Shown: one piece after another, positions 1-6,168 of the stretch
Numbering within the stretch: the first letter of the stretch is position 1
Layout of the letters: each line of letters starts with the position of its first letter
Source: Thioalkalivibrio sp.
GTDB taxonomy: Bacteria > Pseudomonadota > Gammaproteobacteria > Ectothiorhodospirales > Ectothiorhodospiraceae
Length of the DNA stretch: 14,109 bases
Assembly: GCA_007136145.1 (NCBI GenBank)
Contig: SLHN01000126.1
Location: 1-14,109 of the forward strand
Direction: 5' to 3'
Made by a program: the position numbers and the translations under genes
Notes under the pieces: model-generated
The model's database searches: none
Told to the model about the DNA's origin: nothing
The model's input: the letters and a program-made list of their open reading frames with translations, nothing else

Positions 1-21
1 GCCGAATGCCGAATGCCGAAT
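1..21. repeat. Three tandem copies of a 7-base repeat
   Basis: The window opens with three perfect copies of GCCGAAT, just downstream of the stop codon of the sulfur-globule-like gene. The array touches the window edge, so the true copy number is unknown. It may be a variable-number repeat between genes; no function can be read from it. Confidence 0.7.
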
Positions 22-29
22 GGTCGGGC

Positions 30-380
30 TTATTCAGATTCGGACTGCTGCGGTGCCGGAACGCCCCATGGGCCGCCGTAGTACGGCGCATACCCCCAGC
101 CACGATAATAGGGGTCGTAATAGCCCCAGCCATCGCCACGACCGTATCCGCGGCCCCAACCGCGACCACTGCCGCGCATCGAGAAGCCAAAGTCTCCGAA
201 CAGGTCGCCGAGGCCGAACCAGTCACCCCAGCCACGGCCATAACCCGGGCCGTAGTAACCGGGACCATAGTACGGACCGTACCCATAACCGGGCCCGTAC
301 CATTGGGCGCTGGATTGCATCGGGGCCGCGAAGGCCAGAACGAGAGCGGAAGCCGCCAGAACCTTGAGAGATTTGCGCAT
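30..380 (-). CDS. Sulfur globule family protein (Gly/Tyr-rich, secreted)
   Basis: 116 residues. Residues 1-25 form a clear signal peptide: basic start, hydrophobic core, and a likely cut after SSA before QWYG. The mature part of about 91 residues is roughly one third glycine and nearly one fifth tyrosine, with repeated YGPGY and GYGRG units and a central SMRGSGRGWGRGYG stretch. This composition and the RGSGRG core resemble the Sgp proteins of purple sulfur bacteria, which form the protein coat of sulfur globules stored in the periplasm during sulfide or thiosulfate oxidation. It has no cysteine, also typical of Sgp proteins. The ATG is preceded by a strong AAGGAG at 7-base spacing. An AT-rich candidate promoter lies about 130 bases upstream. 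The rhodanese upstream on the same strand fits a sulfur theme but is about 400 bases away. Low-complexity Gly/Tyr proteins can look alike by chance, so the family call is good but not certain. Confidence 0.72.
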   Translation of the reverse strand: MRKSLKVLAASALVLAFAAPMQSSAQWYGPGYGYGPYYGPGYYGPGYGRGWGDWFGLGDLFGDFGFSMRGSGRGWGRGYGRGDGWGYYDPYYRGWGYAPYYGGPWGVPAPQQSESE

Positions 381-483
381 GACTGTTCTCCTTTTTTATC
401 GCCGAAGAAACGTTTTTGTCGTTTGCGCCTGTTTAGCCATCACATGGCGCAGCAGGCGGGGTCACTGCACTTTTACCCTTGAA

Positions 484-508
484 TCACCCGACGGCGACTC
501 GCCGGTGA
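484..508. repeat. GC-rich palindrome in the leader of the sulfur-globule gene
   Basis: CGGCGA (492-497) and TCGCCG (499-504) form a perfect inverted repeat around a single C. TCAC (484-487) and GTGA (505-508) can extend it with a small bulge. On the minus strand it sits directly after the AT-rich block, so it is either at the 5' end of the sulfur-globule mRNA or a protein-binding operator. There is no T run, so an intrinsic terminator is unlikely. Confidence 0.45.
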
Positions 509-541
509 ATACTACATAAGCATATAACGATATATGGGTTT
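508..541 (-). promoter_or_regulatory. AT-rich probable promoter of the sulfur-globule gene
   Basis: A block of about 34 bases, rich in A and T in otherwise GC-rich DNA, reads on the minus strand with several overlapping TATA-like hexamers (TATATC, TTATAT, TATGTA). It lies about 130 bases upstream of the ATG at 380, with no other gene between. I cannot pick one -35/-10 pair with confidence. Confidence 0.35.
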
Positions 542-682
542 AGGTTACCCTTTAGGCGCTCGGGTCGTCAAGTCTTCCCTCGCCATTTGGCGCACCTGCC
601 CTGCCCCGATCCGCCTTCTTCATCGCGAAAAGACCCTTTTCCGTGATAATTCGATTCGAAAGGTAACGCGAGGCGAGGCACA

Positions 683-704
683 ACTCAGCGGGATCACGCT
701 GAGT
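683..704. repeat. 8-base-pair palindrome downstream of the rhodanese gene
   Basis: ACTCAGCG (683-690) and CGCTGAGT (697-704) are perfect inverted arms around a 6-base loop. The flanking GGC and GCC could add a short outer stem. It lies about 70 bases after the rhodanese stop and upstream of the sulfur-globule promoter block. There is no T run, so it may be a Rho-type 3' end structure or a regulator site. Confidence 0.4.
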
Positions 705-774
705 CAAGCCACCGCAAGCAAGCCTCGACAGGTGCAATTCGCTGGGGTCAGTGACGTCCTGGGCCTGGAACCGC

Positions 775-1125
775 CTATATTCCCTCACAGCGACCGCCGT
801 GGCGCCACCATGCCCGCATGCCACCCCGTAGTTGCCGGGCGTCGAACCCCAATACAGCGAGCTTTCTGACAGCGGGAATGCTCCGGTGTGCAGTCAGGCA
901 GATGGCAACCACCGGCCGCCGTGGATCAAGCCCAAGCTGCATCAGGTTCGCGGGGCTGAAACGGGTGATTGGCAGATGTCTGGCCCCGGGGATGTGGCTG
1001 CGGCGGAATTCCACACCTGTACGCACATCGAGGACCTGAACGTCCCCGTGATCAAGCGCCTCGGCCAGTTCGTTCGCGGAAATCTCGGGCACGCGCCCGA
1101 AAGGCCACCAGCTCACAATACTCAT
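775..1125 (-). CDS. Single-domain rhodanese-like sulfurtransferase
   Basis: 116 residues from ATG 1125. The open frame runs 34 codons further upstream, but that part is arginine-rich and lacks family features, and MSIVSWWPFG is a natural start. One rhodanese domain fills the protein: VLDVRTGVEF at 31-40, RSHIPGARHLP at 42-52, and the active-site loop CLTAHRS with catalytic Cys76. LRGGMRAW at 99-106 is the usual C-terminal helix motif. Such proteins carry a persulfide on the cysteine and pass sulfane sulfur to acceptors in the cytoplasm; there is no signal peptide. It lies 55 bases after the YceI gene and is probably the last gene of a CDP-alcohol transferase, YceI, rhodanese transcript. Its position upstream of a sulfur-globule gene suggests sulfur trafficking, but the loop cannot tell the acceptor. 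Confidence 0.85.
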   Translation of the reverse strand: MSIVSWWPFGRVPEISANELAEALDHGDVQVLDVRTGVEFRRSHIPGARHLPITRFSPANLMQLGLDPRRPVVAICLTAHRSIPAVRKLAVLGFDARQLRGGMRAWWRHGGRCEGI

Positions 1126-1180
1126 TGCTCGCCACTCCGAGGTTGGCCGGACACGGTCACGCAACCCTGAATTCGGCCTG

Positions 1181-1801
1181 TCATTGACGCCGCGCCTCGA
1201 ACTCCAGAATGAGCTCGATCTCGTCACCCACCAGGCCCCGGGACAATCCGTAGGTCATTCCCCACTCGCTGCGGCGGATGGTGCCGCGCAGCGAGGCACC
1301 AAGCACCTGGGGACGAGAAAACAACCCACCCAGTGGTAAAGGATAACGTCCGATCTTGTTGATTCGCGCCTCCAGTGTTACCGGTCGGGTCTGCCCAAGA
1401 AGCTCCAGACTACCCGTCAGGCGTCCTTCACCGTCGTTGGTGGGCTCCCAGCGCTGGGGGCGGAAGACCATGCGCGGATACCGTTCGACGTCAAGAAAGT
1501 CGCTGCCGCGCAGATGTTCATCCCTTTTCTGATGATTGGTGAAAACGCTGTCGGTATGGATCACCCATTCTCCACCGCCGATTACCATGGTTTCGGGGTC
1601 GTAGAGAAAATGACCCTCCGCGCGCAGGAACATCCCCAGTACCCGGGCAAAGCCGATGTGGTCCACCAGAAAACCGACGGCGAAGTGTTCCTCGTCGATC
1701 ACCCAGCGATCCATATCGGCATGCGCCCAATGGGGCAAAGCCAGCAGAAGAAACATCAGTACCGTCCCCGAACAGGTGCGTCTCGCGTCAATCCGCTTCA
1801 T
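1181..1801 (-). CDS. YceI-family periplasmic lipid-binding-like protein
   Basis: 206 residues from ATG 1801. This start overlaps the stop of the upstream gene as ATGA and has a GAGGGA site. An earlier in-frame start at 1843 would push deep into the upstream gene. Residues 1-28 are a signal peptide ending AHA. The mature protein has YceI hallmarks: WVIDEEHFAVGF near 33-44, KRDEHLRGSDFLDVERYP at 92-109, GSLELLGQTRPVTLE at 130-144 and SEWGMTYGLSRGLVGDEI at 178-195. YceI proteins are lipocalin-like beta-barrels in the periplasm that bind isoprenoid or other long-chain lipids; some belong to stress responses. Translational coupling to a CDP-alcohol phosphatidyltransferase suggests a shared envelope or lipid role. 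The ligand is not predictable. Confidence 0.88.
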   Translation of the reverse strand: MKRIDARRTCSGTVLMFLLLALPHWAHADMDRWVIDEEHFAVGFLVDHIGFARVLGMFLRAEGHFLYDPETMVIGGGEWVIHTDSVFTNHQKRDEHLRGSDFLDVERYPRMVFRPQRWEPTNDGEGRLTGSLELLGQTRPVTLEARINKIGRYPLPLGGLFSRPQVLGASLRGTIRRSEWGMTYGLSRGLVGDEIELILEFEARRQ

Positions 1802-2607
1802 CGGGAATCCCTCGCGTAACGATGGTGGGCAAGGTAGAGCCAACGTATGTCCACGATGAAGGAATACGTCAACACGAGCAATGCACCCAATGCAATCGCG
1901 CCGGCGAAGCCGCTCGGAACCAGAGGCACCAGTGCCACCAGCAGTGCGACCGACTGAACAACACAGATGGTCTGCCGGCGGCGGCTCGGGGGTAGATCAT
2001 TTTCCAGCCATTGCCATCGCCAGCCCGCGGCAACAAACAAGTAGCGCATGAGACCGATCAACAGCACCCAGATACCGGCCTGTCCTGTCTGCCAGACCAG
2101 GATTGCCAGGGCCATGATCAGTAGCGCGTCGAGTTCCATGTCGAAGCGCGCACCGAACCTGGTGATCGATCCGGTGCGGCGCGCAACGGCACCATCCACA
2201 CCGTCCAGCAACAATGCCAATGTCGCCAAAGCCAGCAGCCAGTAGGTGGTGTCTGCGTCGAGGTGAGCGGGATGGAGAATCAATGCCGCGACCGGCACGA
2301 TCAGTGCCGCGCGAAGAAAAGTCACCCGGTTGGCCGGCCCGGGCCCGCTCTGACCTGGAAACGATGGCGCGTGGTAAAGCACCGTGAAGACGATCAGCAG
2401 GTAGACGAACAAGGACGTCCCGAACACCGTTGCGGGCACTTTGGTTACCACGTGGAGAACCGTGGCGGCCAGCGCAACGATGACAAGCCCGAGAAGGAGT
2501 TCGGTCCTCCAGAGGGAAGTCCGTTCTCGAAGCTGGCGGATCAGACCTCGCCATTGCGCTTCGGGCAGGCTGTGATACATGGTGTTGGAATCCTCACGGG
2601 GCGGCAT
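1798..2607 (-). CDS. CDP-alcohol phosphatidyltransferase, integral membrane
   Basis: 269 residues from ATG 2607, which has GGGAG at 9-base spacing. ATG 2580 (260 residues, GAGGA) is an alternative start. The open frame runs on to 3057, but that part lies under a plus-strand gene. The diagnostic motif is complete: D135, D138, G139, A142, R143, G152, D156 and D160 match D-x2-DG-x2-AR-x8-G-x3-D-x3-D. These aspartates bind the metal and cleave CDP-alcohols, transferring a phospho-alcohol or phosphatidyl group to an acceptor alcohol. PANRVTFLRA at 91-100 is the usual motif before the catalytic helix. About seven or eight hydrophobic segments are visible, including two before the catalytic domain (near 36-56 and 61-80), more than in PgsA. 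The substrate is unknown. It is divergent from the dehydrogenase at 2749, with a 141-base shared upstream region, and may belong to the pterin-like locus. Confidence 0.85.
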   Translation of the reverse strand: MPPREDSNTMYHSLPEAQWRGLIRQLRERTSLWRTELLLGLVIVALAATVLHVVTKVPATVFGTSLFVYLLIVFTVLYHAPSFPGQSGPGPANRVTFLRAALIVPVAALILHPAHLDADTTYWLLALATLALLLDGVDGAVARRTGSITRFGARFDMELDALLIMALAILVWQTGQAGIWVLLIGLMRYLFVAAGWRWQWLENDLPPSRRRQTICVVQSVALLVALVPLVPSGFAGAIALGALLVLTYSFIVDIRWLYLAHHRYARDSR

Positions 2608-2748
2608 AAGGCGAAACTCCCAGGAGCCTGTCGGACTTGGGCTGCTGTGACGAGCGATTGGACCACTCCCGATGGAATTGGTTGTAGCCACTCGGATCGA
2701 TTGCCGATTACGATGCAGCAATATTCCCCCTCTTCCGGAGTACCCGCC
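2608..2748. promoter_or_regulatory. Divergent upstream region of the CDP-alcohol transferase and MDR dehydrogenase
   Basis: Both flanking genes point away from this 141-base stretch, so promoters for both must lie in or near it. I could not assign clear -35/-10 boxes in either direction. The ribosome site of the plus-strand gene is CGGAG, 8 bases before ATG 2749. Confidence 0.4.
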
Positions 2749-3726
2749 ATGTCCGTGGAAACCGCCCGAGCCTTCTGGGTCACCAGGCCCGGCCACGGGG
2801 CCATTCGCGAGGAAACGCTGCCACCGGCCCGGCCCGGGGATGTCCTGGTCCGGAGCCTCTATTCCGGAATCAGCCGTGGCACCGAAACTCTTGTCTTCAA
2901 CGGAATGGTGCCCGAAACGCAGTTCCAGGCCATGCGAGCACCGTTTCAGGCCGGTGATTTTCCGGCACCGGTGAAATACGGCTACATCAACGTCGGATGT
3001 ATCGAAGAAGGTCCTGTGGAACGCCTTGGGGAGACGGTCTTCTGCCTGCACCCACACCAGGACTGGTTCCGGCTTCCCGGCTCGGCCGCGGTTCCGCTGC
3101 CGGCGGGACTTGCTCCGGAACGCGCCGTACTCACGGCCAACATGGAGACCGCGATCAACGCCTGCTGGGATGCGGGACCCATGGCAGGCGATCGAATCGC
3201 GATCCTCGGTGCCGGCGTGCTGGGGCTCTTGACGGCCTGGCTATGCCGCCAGGTTCCCGGCACACAGGTGACACTGGTCGACATCAACCCGGCGCGTGAA
3301 GCCGTGAGCCATGCATTGGAAATTCAATTCACCACGATCGCCGCGAATGTGTCCGATGCCGACCTCGTCATTCATGCCAGTGGACGCCCGGAGGGCCTGA
3401 CCCAGGCATTGCAGTGCGCGGGTGTCGAGTCGACGGTGCTGGAACTGAGCTGGTATGGAAACCAAGGGGTTACCCTGCCTCTGGGCGAAGCCTTCCACTC
3501 CCGACGGCTGTCGCTGAAAAGCAGCCAGGTGGGCCGAATTCCGTCACGACGACAAGCGCGATGGGATCACCGAAGGCGCCTCGGTCTCGCGCTGGACCTG
3601 CTGAGGGCACCGGAACTCGATCTTCTGATTACCGACGAAAGCGATTTCGACACCCTGCCCACGGTCATGACCCGACTGTCTTGCGGTGACACAGATACGC
3701 TTTGCCACCGGATCCGGTATCCCTGA
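2749..3726 (+). CDS. Zinc-less medium-chain dehydrogenase (BchC-like MDR family)
   Basis: 325 residues from ATG 2749, chosen because CGGAG lies 8 bases upstream; the frame is open from 2263 but lies there antisense to the phosphatidyltransferase. The N-terminal GroES-like half contains SLYSGISRGTE at 37-46, where zinc-dependent alcohol dehydrogenases have their first catalytic cysteine; here it is serine. The usual GHE motif is replaced by KYGYINVG at 76-83, and the four-cysteine structural zinc lobe is missing. The Rossmann half has GAGVLG at 154-159 and Asp178 after the second strand, which favours NAD. SGIS-GTE with mP soon after recalls BchC, the bacteriochlorophyllide dehydrogenase, and related MDR proteins. 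Expected activity: NAD-dependent oxidation or reduction of a hydroxy or carbonyl group without zinc. It lies 182 bases upstream of the PTPS homologue and probably belongs to the same pathway. Confidence 0.75.
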   Translation: MSVETARAFWVTRPGHGAIREETLPPARPGDVLVRSLYSGISRGTETLVFNGMVPETQFQAMRAPFQAGDFPAPVKYGYINVGCIEEGPVERLGETVFCLHPHQDWFRLPGSAAVPLPAGLAPERAVLTANMETAINACWDAGPMAGDRIAILGAGVLGLLTAWLCRQVPGTQVTLVDINPAREAVSHALEIQFTTIAANVSDADLVIHASGRPEGLTQALQCAGVESTVLELSWYGNQGVTLPLGEAFHSRRLSLKSSQVGRIPSRRQARWDHRRRLGLALDLLRAPELDLLITDESDFDTLPTVMTRLSCGDTDTLCHRIRYP

Positions 3727-3908
3727 GATCGACCGAATCTGGAACGAACCGGGTGCCCAGGAGTCATCAACAGTCGACCGCGCGCAAGATTATCGTGGGC
3801 CGTGGTCGACAGACGAATCCTGAGCCAGAATCGAAAAGCATGGCGACGCGCTGGTGTTCGTGAATCAGCACCAATCGCTATATCAACTGCCCTGCGAAAG
3901 GAGATCCA
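3727..3908 (+). promoter_or_regulatory. Leader of the PTPS-glycosyltransferase operon with inverted repeat
   Basis: GTCGACCGCG (3773-3782) and CGTGGTCGAC (3801-3810) form a 10-base-pair inverted repeat with one G-U pair around an 18-base loop and no T run after it; it could be an operator or the 3' end structure of the dehydrogenase mRNA. A weak promoter guess is TTCGTG at 3857-3862 with TATATC at 3879-3884, a 16-base spacer. The ribosome site AAAGGAG just before ATG 3909 is among the strongest in the window, in contrast to the weak, overlapping starts further down the operon. Confidence 0.4.
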
Positions 3909-4307
3909 ATGTACAGCCTGAACGTCCGTGACCACTTCATGATCGCCCACAGCTTCACCGGAGAGGTCTTCGGCCCGGCCCAGCGTCTGCATGGCGCCAC
4001 CTACGTCGTCGACGCCACGTTTCGTCGGGAACAACTCGACGCCGACGGCTTGGTGGTGGATATCGGCCTGGCCGGCCAGCAACTGTCGGCCATCCTCTCG
4101 GCACTGAACTACCAGAACCTCGACGATCATCCCGAGTTCGAAAACCGGAACACCACCACCGAGTTCCTCGCCCACCAGATTCACCAGCGCCTTGCGGATG
4201 CAATCAAGCGCGGCAAGCTCGGTCCCTCGGCGTCCGGACTGACCTCGCTGCTCGTCACGCTGCACGAATCCCATATTGCCTGGGCCAGTTACGAAGGCCC
4301 ACTTTGA
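3909..4307 (+). CDS. 6-pyruvoyl-tetrahydropterin synthase (QueD/PTPS) homologue lacking the catalytic triad
   Basis: 132 residues, normal length for the family, with strong AAAGGAG before the ATG. It aligns with E. coli QueD along its whole length from memory: FMIAH at 10-14, RLHGATY at 26-32, LVVDI at 48-52, ALNYQNLDDHPEFEN at 65-79, NTTTEFLA at 81-88 and LHES at 118-121. QueD/PTPS enzymes bind zinc with three histidines and use a Cys-Asp-His triad on dihydroneopterin triphosphate. Here two zinc histidines remain (H14, H28) but the third is Ala30. The QueD cysteine position is Ala24, and the Asp-His pair is Asn67-Tyr68. The protein contains no cysteine at all. Glu85 and Glu120, linked to pterin binding in the family, remain. 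So the fold and perhaps the pterin-like pocket are kept but the known reaction cannot run. It heads a tightly coupled operon. It could be a binding protein or a new lyase. Confidence 0.8.
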   Translation: MYSLNVRDHFMIAHSFTGEVFGPAQRLHGATYVVDATFRREQLDADGLVVDIGLAGQQLSAILSALNYQNLDDHPEFENRNTTTEFLAHQIHQRLADAIKRGKLGPSASGLTSLLVTLHESHIAWASYEGPL

Positions 4308-5365
4308 ACCCTGGTGTATTCCACCTGGTGGTCCCGGGATCCTTGAAACAGTGCACGGGTGGTTATATCTACGACCGGCGGATCCGCGACACCTTGCGTG
4401 AACGAGGTTGGATGATAGAAGTCCATGAACTGCCCGGTCGCTTTCCCGGTCCGGATCCCGAGGCGGAGGCGGCATTCGACTCGACCCTGCGCGAACTGCC
4501 TGACCACGCGCGGGTGGTGGTCGATGGCCTCGCGCTTGGGGGTTTGCCGGCTCCCGCGATCGCCCAGAAGCGGCGGCTCGCCCTCATTGCCCTGGTACAC
4601 CACCCGCTGTCGGAGGAAACCGCCCTCGATCCATACAGGCGCAGGGAACTGCGCCAACTGGAACAACGGGCATTGACCGCCTGCCGCCGGGTAATCGTAA
4701 CCAGCCCATTCACAGGCTGCTTGCTACGGGATTGGCTGCCGCAATCGATACCGATCGACGTGGTGATTCCCGGCAACCGAGGCATCACCAGCCGCGCCAT
4801 GCGCGCACACGGAGCCCCCCTCCTGCTGTTGTGCGTGGGCACTCTCACACCACGCAAGGGCCAGGACCTGCTGATCGAGGCGCTCGACCGACTGCGCGCG
4901 CTCGATTGGGAATGCGTTGTCGCCGGCAGTACCCAGCGCGACCCCGACTTCGCAGCCAGGGTGCAAAAGATGATCGCGCAACGTGGACTCGCCGACCGGG
5001 TACGCGTCCTCGGGGAATGTTCGAGCGAGGATCTGGAAATGCTGTACCGATCCGGCAGCCTGTTTGTTCTGCCATCCTGGTACGAAGGTTACGGCATGGC
5101 ATTCACCGAGGCGATGGCATTCGGCCTGCCGATACTGAGCACAACGGGAGGTGCAATTGCGGAGACGGTGCCGGCACACGCCGGACTGCTGGTACCACCC
5201 GGCGATATCGACGCGCTGACCCTGGCGCTGGCGCGCCTGATCAAGCAACCAAAGCTGCGGGAGAAACTGGCACAGGGTGCCCTGGCCCATGCCCGGACGT
5301 TGCCGGATTGGCACCAGGCCGCTACCCGTTTTGCCGCCTCCGTCGAGAGGACCTCCAATCCATGA
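4304..5365 (+). CDS. Family 4 glycosyltransferase (GT-B fold)
   Basis: 353 residues from a TTG start that overlaps the PTPS stop as TTGA; GAAGG lies 6 bases upstream. The first ATG (4412) would remove the N-terminal strand and glycine turn FHLVVPGSLKQCTGGYIYD (6-24), so TTG is preferred. VHHPLSEE at 98-105 and the C-terminal lobe motifs CVGTLTPRKGQDLL (177-190) and SWYEGYGMAFTEAMAFG (258-274) are typical of GT4. The E-x7-E pair is Glu261 and Glu269, with Arg184 and Lys185 near the donor phosphates. GT4 enzymes transfer sugars from nucleotide donors with retention. No signal or membrane segment is visible; it should act at the cytoplasmic face. The context suggests it glycosylates the product of the pterin-like pathway, or a lipid carrier. 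Donor and acceptor are unknown; galU in the window can make UDP-glucose. Confidence 0.85.
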   Translation: MNPGVFHLVVPGSLKQCTGGYIYDRRIRDTLRERGWMIEVHELPGRFPGPDPEAEAAFDSTLRELPDHARVVVDGLALGGLPAPAIAQKRRLALIALVHHPLSEETALDPYRRRELRQLEQRALTACRRVIVTSPFTGCLLRDWLPQSIPIDVVIPGNRGITSRAMRAHGAPLLLLCVGTLTPRKGQDLLIEALDRLRALDWECVVAGSTQRDPDFAARVQKMIAQRGLADRVRVLGECSSEDLEMLYRSGSLFVLPSWYEGYGMAFTEAMAFGLPILSTTGGAIAETVPAHAGLLVPPGDIDALTLALARLIKQPKLREKLAQGALAHARTLPDWHQAATRFAASVERTSNP

Positions 5366-6168
5366 GCGACCGGTTTCAATCCGACTGGCTCGCCCTGCGC
5401 GAGCCGCTGGATCACTTTGCGCGCTCTCGCTCGCTACTGCCAAGGCTGCACGACTGGTGCGCCGGACGCGACCCGCTGCGCATTCTTGACCTTGGCGCCG
5501 GGACCGGTTCCAACCTGCGCTGGCTCAGCCCACACCTGAAGCAAAGACAGGATTGGACGCTCGTCGACCATGACCCAGCGTTGCTGGCCCTGGTTCGAAC
5601 GAAGATTCCTGGTTTGCAATGGCGCTGCATTCAGGCCGATCTGGGAGCTTGGGACCATTACGCGGATCAGCACCCCTACGATCTGGTGACGGCATCGGCG
5701 CTCCTTGACCTGGTTTCGAAAACCTGGCTGGACACCCTGGTCGATGCCTGTCGACTGAGGGCCGCTGCCGTGATGATGGCGCTGAACTACGACGGACATA
5801 TCGAATGGTCGACCCCGGATCCGTGGGATCCGACCGTTGGCGAGGCTGTCAATACCCATCAGACCCGCAACAAAGGGCTGGGTGCGGCTCTCGGACCCAG
5901 TGCCTCGGCACAGCTTGCGGACGGCTTGCGGGCGGTCAACTATTTCGTCTGGATCGAGCCCAGCGCATGGGACATCGGCTGCGAAAGTCCGGGCCTGGCC
6001 CGTATGCTGGTCGACGGCTGGGTCGCGGCCGCTTCCGAGCAGGATCCGGCGCACGAATCCGACTTTCGGGCATGGGGTGAACGGCGTTGCCGGGACCTCT
6101 TATCCGGTCATTCCCGGGTACGGGTCGGACATCAGGATCTACTGGCATTGCCGGACACCGCCCGGTGA
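5362..6168 (+). CDS. Class I SAM-dependent methyltransferase
   Basis: 268 residues. ATG overlaps the glycosyltransferase stop as ATGA; AGAGGA lies about 10 bases upstream. The Rossmann-type SAM fold begins with ILDLGAGTGSNLRWL at 41-55 (motif I), followed by the acidic end of strand 2 at VDHDP (68-72), then YDLVTASALLDLVS at 106-119. The second half, with a conserved-looking NYDGHIEW and a region rich in Asn and Gln, probably shapes the acceptor site; I do not recognise a substrate subfamily. A longer open frame upstream (from 4732) is only the antiframe of the glycosyltransferase. Coupling to glycosyltransferase and membrane protein suggests methylation of the same product, for example on a sugar or ring hydroxyl or nitrogen. 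Confidence 0.82.
   Translation: MSDRFQSDWLALREPLDHFARSRSLLPRLHDWCAGRDPLRILDLGAGTGSNLRWLSPHLKQRQDWTLVDHDPALLALVRTKIPGLQWRCIQADLGAWDHYADQHPYDLVTASALLDLVSKTWLDTLVDACRLRAAAVMMALNYDGHIEWSTPDPWDPTVGEAVNTHQTRNKGLGAALGPSASAQLADGLRAVNYFVWIEPSAWDIGCESPGLARMLVDGWVAAASEQDPAHESDFRAWGERRCRDLLSGHSRVRVGHQDLLALPDTAR

Larger units (their letters stand above)
381..774. other. 394-base gap between sulfur-globule and rhodanese genes
   Basis: I see no convincing gene here. Short open frames on both strands (for example 552-824 minus and 534-869 plus) have no ribosome site or recognisable motif and run into the rhodanese gene. The stretch holds the ribosome site of the sulfur-globule gene next to 380, a palindrome at 484-508, an AT-rich block at 508-541 and a second palindrome at 683-704. 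It looks like a 5' control region for the sulfur-globule gene plus the 3' end of the rhodanese transcript. Confidence 0.6.

Noticed and set aside
552..824. Possible small gene between the rhodanese and sulfur-globule genes
   Set aside because: It has no ribosome site, overlaps the rhodanese 3' end and has no recognisable domain.
2263..2748. Long N-terminal extension of the dehydrogenase frame
   Set aside because: It lies antisense to the phosphatidyltransferase, is low in recognisable structure, and a good ribosome site sits before ATG 2749.
2608..3057. Upstream extension of the CDP-alcohol transferase frame (about 150 more codons)
   Set aside because: It runs antisense through the start of the dehydrogenase gene, has no family similarity or membrane pattern, and good starts exist at 2607 and 2580.
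3909..4307. Reading the PTPS homologue as queuosine QueD
   Set aside because: No queC, queE or queF is nearby and the residues needed for the QueD reaction are missing.
3567..4475. 302-codon open frame on the minus strand
   Set aside because: It covers the PTPS homologue antisense, shows no family motif, and has the skewed composition of an antisense frame in GC-rich DNA.
4732..5361. Possible fusion of an Arg-rich domain to the methyltransferase
   Set aside because: It is the out-of-frame shadow of the glycosyltransferase; the ATGA overlap at 5362 marks the real start.
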